Positions 10,720-18,824 of a DNA stretch of 64,000 nt are shown piece after piece. Position 1 is the stretch's first letter; each line of letters starts with the position of its first letter. The notes below the pieces were generated by a model that was not told where the DNA came from, made no database searches, and saw only the letters and a list, made by a program, of their open reading frames with translations. Origin of the DNA: Viridibacillus arenosi (GTDB taxonomy: Bacteria > Bacillota > Bacilli > Bacillales_A > Planococcaceae); assembly GCF_001955655.1 (NCBI RefSeq), contig NZ_MSPW01000004.1, positions 124,001 through 188,000 of the forward strand. The letters run 5' to 3'. The position numbers and the translations under genes are program-made.

Positions 10720-11853
10720 ATGAAACAGTTAATGAAGGTGATTCTAGGAATTATTTTAATAGCAAGCATCTTTCCTATGCAAACCTTTGCAAGGAGCACT
10801 ATCTCAACAAAATCTTTTAGTAACGAAGAACAAAAGACATATAATAATATTCTCAAAAGCTTGCAAAATGTAGAAGCAAGTACATATTTTAATTCTAGCG
10901 AAGTAAGGCCTGAAGAAATTGGGGCAATCGTAAATAAGGTAGTTGAGGATCATCCGGAAATTTTTTATTATAATGGAGCAACTACATTCTCAACTGGAAC
11001 AATCAAATTTAAATATGATGGCAGTAAACAAAGTATTCTTAAAAAGAAGAACAAAATTGATGCTGAAGTAAAGCGTATAATAAATGTAAAAATAAAAAAA
11101 AATATGAGTGATATAGAAAAGATAAAGGCTATTCATGATTATCTAGTTTTATCGGTAAAATATGATTACAAAAACCATAGAAAAGATAAGGTTTCCCGAG
11201 ATTCTTATGAAGTTTTTGGTGCTTTAGTGAATAAAGTTGCCGTTTGTGATGGGTATTCAAAGTCAATGCAACTACTTTTAAATAATGTAGGAGTGGAAAC
11301 AATAGTTGTTACGGGAAGTAGTAAAGGCGAGAGCCACTCTTGGAACATGGTGAAGATTAATGGTGAGTACTATCATATCGATACGACTTGGGATGATCCA
11401 ATTCCAAACAAAACTGGAGTTGTCAACTATCATTATTTTTTACTAAGTAATGCACAATTGAAAAAAGATCATAGCTGGAAAGAAAAAGAGTTTCCGAACG
11501 CAAATAGTGGAAAATACAGATATTTCCACAACATGGGGAACGTGATTGAAAAAAGTGGAACATATTATTTTTCAAATAACAAAAATGATCAGTTATTTAA
11601 GATGGATAAAAAAAGTAATAAGCAATTAAAAGTTGTCAACGACAGAGCACCTTTCTTAGCCGTATATGGCCAATGGATTTACTATAGTAATTATTCTGAT
11701 GGTGGTTATTTATATAAAGTGAAGTTAAATGGTCAAAATAAAACTAAAATAAAATCCACTCATGTCGTAGACTTGTATGTAAAAAGTAAAGTACTTTATT
11801 ATAAAGAAAATGAATCAGGGAAGATGCGCCAATTAGCTTTTAATGCTAAATGA
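10720..11853 (+). CDS. Secreted transglutaminase-like protein
   Basis: The 377-residue protein has an N-terminal signal peptide ending near QTFA-RS and a transglutaminase-like core (about 140-230). The expected catalytic triad can be seen: Cys in AVCDGYS, His in ESHSWNMV and Asp in HIDTTWDDP. The C-terminal ~110 residues look like DUF5050-type repeats (YYFSNN, WIYYSNYSDGGYLYKV) of a beta-propeller-like fold. It stands alone between two terminators, next to the adhesin. Such proteins can cross-link or cleave surface proteins, so a role in processing or fixing the adhesin is plausible but only inferred. The ribosome binding site (AAGGTTAGGA) is weak. Confidence 0.87.
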   Translation: MKQLMKVILGIILIASIFPMQTFARSTISTKSFSNEEQKTYNNILKSLQNVEASTYFNSSEVRPEEIGAIVNKVVEDHPEIFYYNGATTFSTGTIKFKYDGSKQSILKKKNKIDAEVKRIINVKIKKNMSDIEKIKAIHDYLVLSVKYDYKNHRKDKVSRDSYEVFGALVNKVAVCDGYSKSMQLLLNNVGVETIVVTGSSKGESHSWNMVKINGEYYHIDTTWDDPIPNKTGVVNYHYFLLSNAQLKKDHSWKEKEFPNANSGKYRYFHNMGNVIEKSGTYYFSNNKNDQLFKMDKKSNKQLKVVNDRAPFLAVYGQWIYYSNYSDGGYLYKVKLNGQNKTKIKSTHVVDLYVKSKVLYYKENESGKMRQLAFNAK

Positions 11854-11877
11854 AAATGTTAACTATAAAATACTGTT

Positions 11878-11913
11878 AAAAACCCTAACTTCTACAGAAG
11901 TTAGGGTTTTTAG
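11878..11913 (+). terminator. Terminator after the transglutaminase gene
   Basis: A near-perfect hairpin of AAAACCCTAACTTC and GAAGTTAGGGTTTT with loop TACA lies 24 bases after the stop codon and ends in a T-run. Confidence 0.92.
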
Positions 11914-11988
11914 TATTTCTGATTTAATATTTAGACAGTTGTTAATTACTAATAATGTAAATAATAATTGTCCAGCACATCACATTTT

Positions 11989-12021
11989 GTTCAGAATTTG
12001 TTTAGAACTGATGGTTAGTAT
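11989..12021 (+). promoter_or_regulatory. Second copy of the direct-repeat operator, before the GGDEF gene
   Basis: GTTCAGAA (11989-11996) is followed exactly 11 bp later by GTTTAGAA (12000-12007), and 8 bp after that by a -10-like TAGTAT (12016-12021). This repeats the layout at 5359-5391. A shared CTAAATTAG lies 36-37 bp downstream of the second half-site in both (5406 and 12037). It is about 275 bp before the diguanylate cyclase-type gene, which suggests co-regulation of that gene with the adhesin. Confidence 0.65.
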
Positions 12022-12153
12022 TACTAAATAAATGCTCTAAATTAGTATTAAATCTAAGTAAAGAACTTATATTATATAATTTATTAAACAAATCCGTTAC
12101 CATTGACATAATTGTGTGCATCTATCTATGGTTATTTTAGGGGGATTAATACT

Positions 12154-12174
12154 ATGAAACGTGTGTATTGTTAA
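12154..12174 (+). other. Possible 6-codon leader ORF (MKRVYC)
   Basis: ATG AAA CGT GTG TAT TGT TAA follows a strong GGGGGA site at good spacing in the leader of the GGDEF mRNA. A second mini-ORF (ATG CGA GCC GAT TGA, 12268-12282) ends on an ATG that is in frame with the GGDEF gene. Either could couple or tune translation, or both may be chance. No protein function is claimed. Confidence 0.25.
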
Positions 12175-12296
12175 GTTTAGGACTATGAATTAGGTTCAAT
12201 CGAAGGTGAAATATTTTTATAGCAGTGTTGGAATGTATTGTACAAAATAGGATTTCATAAGGGAATAATGCGAGCCGATTGATGGGAGTGACCCCT

Positions 12297-13484
12297 ATGA
12301 GGAAGGACCAAGACTCTAAACAAGAGCTTGTTTTTCGAAAAGAACGATTGTTGGATAATATGTCACGCATGTTGTTGATAACAAAAGTGTATGTGGTTGT
12401 TATTGTTTTAATTGGTATTGTTAATATTGGAATTACGTCTTTTTCAAGTTTTCATCCGAATTTCCCATTTCAATATATGGCGGTATATACGTCATTTTGT
12501 TTGTTTAATATATATTGTTTTTACATTGTTAGTAGACAAATGAAGGTATCCAATTACTCTGTTAAACATATTGATAAATGGGAAAAAATTATTGTTGTCT
12601 ATATTACCATTTCAATGATTTATGGAGCGATTATTTCTGTAATGGATCAAGTACAATATCAGGATTTTATGGTCTATACATTGTGTATGCTACTTTGTGC
12701 AGTACTATTTTATACATCAATAAACCAAATATTGTTGCCTATCATAATTGCAACTACAATTTTAGTGGTAGGAATTCCAATAGCTCATCATGATTTCTAT
12801 CTATTCTATCTACAACTTTACTTTGTAGCGCTTATTGTTATCATAACTTTTATACTTTCAAGAGTAGTTTACAGAGATTATTTGAAGTCATATAAAACGA
12901 AGGAACAGTGGCTTGTAGAATTGAAACGAAATGCGATATTGACAGATCAGCTACAAAAAGCAAATAGGCAATTGTCATTAAAAGCCTATTATGATGAGTT
13001 GACGGGTATCTATAATCGACATGGCTTTCAACGAGATATACAAGATATATACAGAAATCGTGCTGAACAATCTATAGATGTGACAATTATTTTAATTGAT
13101 ATCGATTACTTCAAAAATTATAATGACCATCATGGACACAATCGTGGCGATAATACACTGCGTTCTATCGCACAAGCAATTGCCGATACAGTACAAGAAT
13201 ACGATTGTATCCCAGTAAGGTGGGGTGGGGAAGAATTTGTCGTAGTTGGAAGGGATTTGACGGAAGAACAGGTCCACACACAATGCAAATTGATTGAAAT
13301 GGCTATATCAAAATTGTTTATTCTTCACGAAAATTCACCTGTATCTAACATTGTGACGGTAAGTATTGGCGCTTGTACATTGCCTTGTTCTAACTCAACT
13401 GATGTAGAAACTGTAATCAAAAGCGCCGATAAAGCATTATATAAAGTAAAAAAAAGCGGTCGTAATAATTATTCGATTGTATGA
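12297..13484 (+). CDS. Membrane-bound GGDEF protein (diguanylate cyclase)
   Basis: The 395-residue protein has six membrane helices (about 25-200), a short linker helix, and a C-terminal GGDEF domain (about 235-395) with DELTGIYNRHGF, DIDYFKNYND and the active-site loop RWGGEEF. No RxxD inhibitory site is present five residues before the loop, so product inhibition through the I-site is unlikely. It should make cyclic di-GMP at the membrane. The ATG at 12297 has GGGAG 8 bases upstream; the in-frame ATG at 12282 is the alternative. Its promoter carries the same direct repeats as the adhesin promoter. Confidence 0.88.
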   Translation: MRKDQDSKQELVFRKERLLDNMSRMLLITKVYVVVIVLIGIVNIGITSFSSFHPNFPFQYMAVYTSFCLFNIYCFYIVSRQMKVSNYSVKHIDKWEKIIVVYITISMIYGAIISVMDQVQYQDFMVYTLCMLLCAVLFYTSINQILLPIIIATTILVVGIPIAHHDFYLFYLQLYFVALIVIITFILSRVVYRDYLKSYKTKEQWLVELKRNAILTDQLQKANRQLSLKAYYDELTGIYNRHGFQRDIQDIYRNRAEQSIDVTIILIDIDYFKNYNDHHGHNRGDNTLRSIAQAIADTVQEYDCIPVRWGGEEFVVVGRDLTEEQVHTQCKLIEMAISKLFILHENSPVSNIVTVSIGACTLPCSNSTDVETVIKSADKALYKVKKSGRNNYSIV

Positions 13485-13835
13485 TTATTCGGTAATAAGT
13501 ATATAATCTTGATTATAAGTAATGAATCGTGTTTACTCTCTGTGGAGAGTGGGATACCAATGCCAAAAAAATTTAATAAATAGACTTCTAATGGAATTAG
13601 AATATATTTTTCAACTAAATCCTTTCGGGGGCGTTTTTTATTTACACTTTAAGCTGAATTTTAAGAAGATATTATTTTATTTTTTATTCTAAAAATTCAT
13701 TCAAATCAAATCGGTTTATGCCAAAATTGGAAGTTGCCACAAAATCACCACATTATTTAAGTCTTATGCCTTGTCTGATGGAAATCAATTCTTCTATGAT
13801 GGTAGATAGGAAGTCGAGTGGTGACAGGAGGAACT
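13485..13835 (+). other. Intergenic region with two hairpins, no recognised element
   Basis: No gene was found here. Two stem-loops are visible: ACTCTC/GAGAGT (13534-13549) and TTCTAAT/ATTAGAA (13585-13601). A GGGGGCGTTTTTTATTT segment (13626-13642) may form part of a terminator for the GGDEF gene, although its upstream arm is unclear. The spacing does not match a riboswitch class known to me. The promoter of the nitric oxide synthase gene should lie in the right half. Confidence 0.35.
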
Positions 13836-14897
13836 ATGGCGATGTTGAATGAGGCTATTGATTTTATAAAGTTGTATTATTCGGAAACGGAGCGATCTGA
13901 AGAGGAGTTAGTAAGACGCTTAGTTGAAGTAGAGAATGATATCCAAGATAATGGATATTATGAACATACAATAGATGAACTGAGATTTGGTGCACAAGTA
14001 GGTTGGCGTAATAGTAATAAATGTATAGGTCGTTTGTTTTGGCAAACGTTGCAAGTGCTTGATAAGCGGGAATTGACAAGCGAGCACGACATTTTTCAAG
14101 GACTTCTAGAGCATATTGATTTTGCAACAAATAGTGGTCGAATCCGTCCGACGATTACAATTTTCTCTCAACGTAACGTACGTGTTTGGAATCATCAATT
14201 AATCCGCTATGCTGGGTATGAAACAGCAAATGGCGTTGTTGGAGATCCAGATTCGGTAGAGTTTACGAAGAAATGTGAGCAACTTGGCTGGCAAGGAAAA
14301 GGTGGGCGTTTCGATGTTTTGCCACTAGTTATTCAAATTGGAGAAAGAGAACCGCAAGTATTCGATATTCCAGCTGAATATATATTAGAAGTACCAATCC
14401 GACACCCTGAATTTGAGTGGTTTAAGGAACTTGGTCTGAAGTGGTATGCGGTACCGATGATTTCGAATATGAAATTAGAAGTTGGTGGTATTACATATGC
14501 AGCTGCTCCGTTTAATGGCTGGTATATGGGAACGGAAATTGGTTCGCGTAACCTAGCAGATGATTATCGATATAATATGTTACCGACAATCGCAGAAAAA
14601 ATGGGTTTAAATACATCTTCAAATTCTTCCTTATGGAAAGACCGTGCATTAGTTGAATTGAATGCGGCCGTTTTATATTCGTATAAAGAAGATGAAGTGA
14701 GTATTGTAGATCACCATACAGCAGCACAACAATTTAAACGCTTCGAATCCAATGAACAAACTGCAGGGCGTGACGTAACAGGGAATTGGACATGGCTTAT
14801 TCCACCGTTATCACCGGCTACAACGCATATATTCCATAAACCATATGACGATGAACGTAAAACACCAAATTATTTTTATCAGAAAGCGCCGTATTGA
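13836..14897 (+). CDS. nos: Bacterial nitric oxide synthase (oxygenase domain)
   Basis: The 353-residue cytoplasmic haem protein matches bacterial NOS along its length, including the haem-thiolate Cys63 in WRNSNKCIGRLFW, the substrate-pocket region around PFNGWYMGTEIG and the C-terminal WTWLIPPLSPATTHIFH. It converts arginine to citrulline and NO using electrons from general flavodoxin or reductase partners, because it has no reductase domain of its own. In Bacillus the NO protects against oxidative stress and some antibiotics. The ATG at 13836 has a perfect AGGAGG 5 bases upstream; the in-frame GTG at 13818 does not. It appears to be a single-gene unit. Confidence 0.97.
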   Translation: MAMLNEAIDFIKLYYSETERSEEELVRRLVEVENDIQDNGYYEHTIDELRFGAQVGWRNSNKCIGRLFWQTLQVLDKRELTSEHDIFQGLLEHIDFATNSGRIRPTITIFSQRNVRVWNHQLIRYAGYETANGVVGDPDSVEFTKKCEQLGWQGKGGRFDVLPLVIQIGEREPQVFDIPAEYILEVPIRHPEFEWFKELGLKWYAVPMISNMKLEVGGITYAAAPFNGWYMGTEIGSRNLADDYRYNMLPTIAEKMGLNTSSNSSLWKDRALVELNAAVLYSYKEDEVSIVDHHTAAQQFKRFESNEQTAGRDVTGNWTWLIPPLSPATTHIFHKPYDDERKTPNYFYQKAPY

Positions 14898-14978
14898 TTT
14901 AGAAAATAGCAGGAAATTTATTGCAATTTTCAATGGATTGGCGTAACATGATTTTAATTACTACTAATTCAATAGGTT

Positions 14979-15084
14979 TTCTTATCAAGAGAGGTGGAGG
15001 GACTGGCCCTGTGATATCTCAGCAACCGCTATTAAAGTAAGGTGCTACTTCCAGCAAGTTGATTAAAAACTTGATAGATGAGGA
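14979..15084 (+). ncRNA. SAM riboswitch (S-box)
   Basis: The conserved S-box core is clear: AGAGGTGGAGGGACTGGCCC, then GTGATATCTCAGCAACC, AAGGTGCTACTTCCAGCAA and closing GATGAGGAGA. P1 pairs CTTATCAAG with CTTGATAG. A terminator follows. S-boxes switch off sulfur amino-acid genes when S-adenosylmethionine is plentiful, so the downstream M20 hydrolase and glyoxalase-like gene should belong to sulfur metabolism. Confidence 0.97.
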
Positions 15085-15098
15085 GAGACTTACATACC

Positions 15099-15141
15099 GA
15101 GTTGATTTCTCTAAATGAAATAGAGAAATCGACTTTTTTAT
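15099..15141 (+). terminator. S-box expression-platform terminator
   Basis: GTTGATTTCTCTA (15101-15113) pairs with TAGAGAAATCGAC and is followed by TTTTTTATT. It sits just after the SAM aptamer and before the gene, as expected for transcription attenuation. Confidence 0.92.
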
Positions 15142-15255
15142 TATCATGAAATAAATTTACAGAGCATATAATGAAAAGTTCTAAGAAAAAAATTTAACTC
15201 AAATTCAAAGTAAACCTATTTGAATTAAAGGTATAAATTGAGGGAGGAATATTGA

Positions 15256-16455
15256 ATGAGTGCGATAACGCAAAAAGAACTTTTAACTACAATTTATGAA
15301 GAAATAGATAAAGATTTTGATGAAATTGTTGGATGGAGGAGATATTTGCATGAGCATCCAGAGTTATCTTTTGAAGAATATGAAACTGCAAAATTTATAG
15401 CAGAAAAACTTGAGGGCTTCGGTTTAGAGGTGAAAAAAGGGATAGGCGGAAATGGTTTAATCGGTGTTTTGAAGGGGGATCAAGCTGGTCAAACAATCGC
15501 TTTAAGAGCAGATTTTGATGCATTACCAATCGCAGATTTAAAAGAAGTTACTTATAAATCTCAAAAAGATGGTGTTATGCATGCATGTGGTCATGATGGA
15601 CATACAGCCTCATTACTTGGAACAGCGAAAACGCTAAGCCATTACAGAGAGCATCTGCACGGTAACATCATTTTTGTTTTCCAACATGCGGAAGAAAAAC
15701 CTCCTGGTGGTGCGAAATTCATGATTGCTGAAGATGTATTAAAGGATGTAGATTATGTATTTGGTGCGGATTTAGACTCGGGTTCGCCAGTTGGAAAGGT
15801 ATCTGTTGGGGATGGTTTCAAAATGGCTGCAGTTGATAAATTCACAATTAAAATCCAAGGACTAGGAGGGCATGGTGCGAAACCACAGCAATCCATCGAT
15901 TCGATTATAGTGGGTAGTGAAATCGTTGGAGCGTTGCAAAAAATTGTCAGTCGTCGCTTAAATCCATTTGATGCAGCGGTGGTGACAGTTGGTGTGTTCC
16001 ACGCTGGAAGTGCCTTTAATATCATTGCAGATTCGGCAATTATTGAAGGAACGGTCCGGACGATGACAGAGGATGTTCGGAGTAAGGTAAAAGAAGAAAT
16101 CTACTCAATTGTCAAAGGAGTAACGGAATCAGCACATGCCACATGTGAAATCGATTATTTGCATGGCTACCCAGCCCTTTACAATCATCCAACTGAAACA
16201 GAGCTTGTGAAAGAATTATTTGAAGCAGAATTCGGTACAGAATCTGTGATTGATTTTGACCCGTCAATGGGTGGGGAGGATTTCGCGTACTTTTTAAATG
16301 AAAAGCCAGGTACTTATTTTAAAGCAGGTTCACGAAATGACGACGAACGCACTCATTTTGCACATCATCATCCAAAATTTGATTTTGATGAAAGAGCGTT
16401 ATTAACTATAGAGAAATCATTTGTGAAAATCGTTTCACATTATTTATTTAAATAA
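15256..16455 (+). CDS. M20-family amidohydrolase under SAM control
   Basis: The 399-residue cytoplasmic enzyme is of the M20D (N-acyl amino-acid hydrolase) type, with RRYLHEHPELSFEE, ALRADFDALPI, HACGHDGH, HAEEKPPGG and the C-terminal AHHHPKFDFDE. The usual metal-binding His in the GAHL motif is Asp here (FGADLDSG, GAT instead of CAT), which may alter metal use or substrate. It lies behind an S-box and 13 bp before a glyoxalase-like gene. Given the SAM riboswitch, it probably removes an acyl group from a sulfur amino acid, as SndA/SndC-type enzymes do in B. subtilis. The exact substrate is unknown. An AGGGAGG-type site precedes the ATG. Confidence 0.9.
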   Translation: MSAITQKELLTTIYEEIDKDFDEIVGWRRYLHEHPELSFEEYETAKFIAEKLEGFGLEVKKGIGGNGLIGVLKGDQAGQTIALRADFDALPIADLKEVTYKSQKDGVMHACGHDGHTASLLGTAKTLSHYREHLHGNIIFVFQHAEEKPPGGAKFMIAEDVLKDVDYVFGADLDSGSPVGKVSVGDGFKMAAVDKFTIKIQGLGGHGAKPQQSIDSIIVGSEIVGALQKIVSRRLNPFDAAVVTVGVFHAGSAFNIIADSAIIEGTVRTMTEDVRSKVKEEIYSIVKGVTESAHATCEIDYLHGYPALYNHPTETELVKELFEAEFGTESVIDFDPSMGGEDFAYFLNEKPGTYFKAGSRNDDERTHFAHHHPKFDFDERALLTIEKSFVKIVSHYLFK

Positions 16456-16468
16456 GGGGGACTGGAAC

Positions 16469-17278
16469 ATGACATTATCTTTTGATCACTTAGTACATTT
16501 TGTGGATGAGCCAAAAGAAGTAATTAAGCCATTACAAAATCAAGGAATTTACGCTGTTGAAGGTGGCGTTCATGAAGGGCGCGGAACGTACAATGCACTT
16601 AGTTACTTTGATCTAAGTTATATAGAGTACCTTGGTACATACGACAGAGAATTAGTAGCAGGGGCAAAACATTTACATCACAGCCTTATTGAAACAGTAG
16701 TAAATAATAAATTCAAAGAAGGTTTCGTAAGATTTGCAGCTCGTACAACGGATATTGAAGGTATAGCAGAGCGTTTGAAAGAGCAAGGTTTATCAGTAAA
16801 TGGGCCAGTACCAATGAACAGAAAACGACCAGATGGCAGTATTATTAGCTGGCAGTTACTTTATGCTGGTGAAGGAAATGACTCTCTTCAATTACCATTT
16901 ATTATTCAATGGGACGATAATGACGATGCCCGTAGACAGGAACAAATTGAAAAAGGTGTCATTGGAAATCAACCAGAAAAGTTAGAATTTGCAGGTGTTA
17001 CTTTTGCTGTAATAGATGCTGAAAAAACTGCTGAAAAATGGTCTCGTTATTTAGGGTTAGAGGTTGCAGAAGCATATGTCGATCCAGAGTTGAATGCTAT
17101 TGTACAGGTTCTTACATTAGCTGGAGGGGACTTATACTTTGCTAGTCCTATTGGAGATGGAGTTGTTGCAAAAGTATTAGCAGAACAAGGCGAATTTCCA
17201 TTCCAAGTTAATTTTTCAGGTGCTAAAGAACCTGGCACAATTGGATTATTTAACGGTCGCTATCATTTTGAGAAGTAA
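16469..17278 (+). CDS. Glyoxalase-like (VOC fold) protein in the S-box operon
   Basis: The 269-residue protein resembles the Glyoxalase_3 (PF13468) group: LSFDHLVHFVDEP at the N-terminus, a second half-module near FAGVTFAVIDAEKTAEKW, and a C-terminal beta strand, GRYHFEK. A GGGGG ribosome binding site lies before the ATG, 13 bp after the M20 stop codon, so both genes share the SAM riboswitch. VOC proteins of this group include metal-dependent lyases, isomerases and dioxygenases; the reaction cannot be told from sequence. The operon suggests sulfur-compound breakdown or salvage. Confidence 0.82.
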   Translation: MTLSFDHLVHFVDEPKEVIKPLQNQGIYAVEGGVHEGRGTYNALSYFDLSYIEYLGTYDRELVAGAKHLHHSLIETVVNNKFKEGFVRFAARTTDIEGIAERLKEQGLSVNGPVPMNRKRPDGSIISWQLLYAGEGNDSLQLPFIIQWDDNDDARRQEQIEKGVIGNQPEKLEFAGVTFAVIDAEKTAEKWSRYLGLEVAEAYVDPELNAIVQVLTLAGGDLYFASPIGDGVVAKVLAEQGEFPFQVNFSGAKEPGTIGLFNGRYHFEK

Positions 17279-17356
17279 TTTATAGCAATATTATAATTGT
17301 GTGACATAAAGTGGAGGGGAAATAGTAAGCCAGCAATTATAAAGACAATAAAAATT

Positions 17357-17398
17357 AAAAGCTATTAGGTAGTGGTTAAACTACCTAATAGCTTTTTT
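17357..17398. terminator. Bidirectional terminator between the VOC and MFS genes
   Basis: The arms AGCTATTAGGTAGT and ACTACCTAATAGCT pair fully, with TTTTTT on the plus side and TTTTAATTTTTATT on the minus side. It can therefore serve the plus-strand VOC gene and the minus-strand MFS gene. Confidence 0.9.
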
Positions 17399-17459
17399 AT
17401 GTGGATAACTTGCGCCTAGTAATATAAAAACCCTAACCATTATAAGCTCGGATTCAACT

Positions 17460-18677
17460 CTATTTTTCAGGGGTAACATAACCTTCTTTTGCAGCATGCA
17501 TACTAACAGTTACTAATAGCAGAACTGTAAAGATGAATAGAATGATAGCTGTTGTCCAGCTATTGGTAATATCGTGAACATAGCCAAATAGTACAGGACC
17601 GATAGCAGCTAATAAATAACCAAGTGATTGAGCAGTACCAGATAATTCTGCCGCTTCATGAGCAGTACGCGTGCGCAGTGAAAAATACATCATAGCTAAA
17701 CTAAATGATGCACCACCTGCAAGTCCAAGTAAAATCATCCATAACACTGTTAAAGAGGTCCATCCAGCTAAAATACCTCCGAATCCTACTAGATAAAGAA
17801 CGCCGAAAACAATAACAAGTGGGCGTTGATCTTTTCTACGGCCAGCAATAATGGGAATCATAAATGTTGCAGGTAATTGCGAGAACTGCATAAAGGAGAA
17901 CATCCACCCAGCTGTATTAGCACTCATACCTTGTGATTGCAACATTTCAGGAATCCAAGCCGCAGTTGTATAGAAAATAAGAGATTGGAAGCCCATTGCT
18001 AATGTAACTGTCCAAGTTAGAGGTGATTTCCAAAGTGGGATGTGTTCTTTATTAGTTTCAGAGCCAATATTAGATTCAGACTTAGATTTACGAATTTGTG
18101 GGAGCCAAACAATAATAGCGATTATTGCTAAAATGAACCAGATACCTAACGCAATTCTCCAGCCGAGTTCTCCGCTAGCAAGTGGATAGCTAATACCAGC
18201 TGCTAAACTTGCAGATAGATTCATCGAAACAGTGAAAATTCCTGTTAGTAACCCAACTTGTAAAGGGAATTTTAATTTAATCAAACTTGGTAACAGTACA
18301 TTTCCAAAAGCAATTGCTACACCGATTAGAGAAGTACCTAATAACAGTGTGGGTGTGGTACCTAATGATCGAGTAAGAATCCCTACAGCAAGTAATGCTG
18401 TTGAGAATAGTAAAGTACGTTCTATGCCAAAGCGCTTTGAAAATTTTGGCGCTAATGGTGAAATAGCAGCAAAAGCAAGCAAAGGGATCGTTGTGATAAA
18501 TCCTGCTAATACATTTGAAATATGAAGACCATCACGAATGAATGAGATAATTGGACCTACAGAAGTTAAAGGAGCACGTAATGTAGAAGCAATGAAAATA
18601 ATCCCAATTACAAGTAGCCAAACTTTACGATTCCATTTTAGCTTGTTGCCATTTTGAACAGCTTTATTTGTTGCCAA
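17460..18677 (-). CDS. CynX/NimT-type MFS transporter
   Basis: The 405-residue membrane protein has about 12 helices. The N-terminus has the STLRAPLTSVGPI signature of the cyanate-permease/2-nitroimidazole exporter subgroup (CynX, NimT, YeaN, YycB). It begins with a TTG at 18677, 6 bases after a strong GGAGGAG site; no nearby ATG is better placed. It stands alone and converges with the S-box operon. The substrate cannot be assigned from sequence; small anionic or aromatic compounds are typical of the group. Confidence 0.9.
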   Translation of the reverse strand: MATNKAVQNGNKLKWNRKVWLLVIGIIFIASTLRAPLTSVGPIISFIRDGLHISNVLAGFITTIPLLAFAAISPLAPKFSKRFGIERTLLFSTALLAVGILTRSLGTTPTLLLGTSLIGVAIAFGNVLLPSLIKLKFPLQVGLLTGIFTVSMNLSASLAAGISYPLASGELGWRIALGIWFILAIIAIIVWLPQIRKSKSESNIGSETNKEHIPLWKSPLTWTVTLAMGFQSLIFYTTAAWIPEMLQSQGMSANTAGWMFSFMQFSQLPATFMIPIIAGRRKDQRPLVIVFGVLYLVGFGGILAGWTSLTVLWMILLGLAGGASFSLAMMYFSLRTRTAHEAAELSGTAQSLGYLLAAIGPVLFGYVHDITNSWTTAIILFIFTVLLLVTVSMHAAKEGYVTPEK

Positions 18678-18824
18678 TTGTCACTCCTCCTATTATATAT
18701 ATTTATGAATCTTATAATATTTTAAACCTACTAATTGACAAAGGTTAATTATATCAAAGAAAATTGATAATTATAATAAGGTGGCTCAAAATAAAATCAC
18801 CAATTTAATACGGGGGTATTGATG

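Noticed and set aside
13527-13645. Cyclic di-GMP or preQ1 riboswitch after the GGDEF gene
   Set aside because: Hairpins are present, but the conserved cores of these classes are absent.
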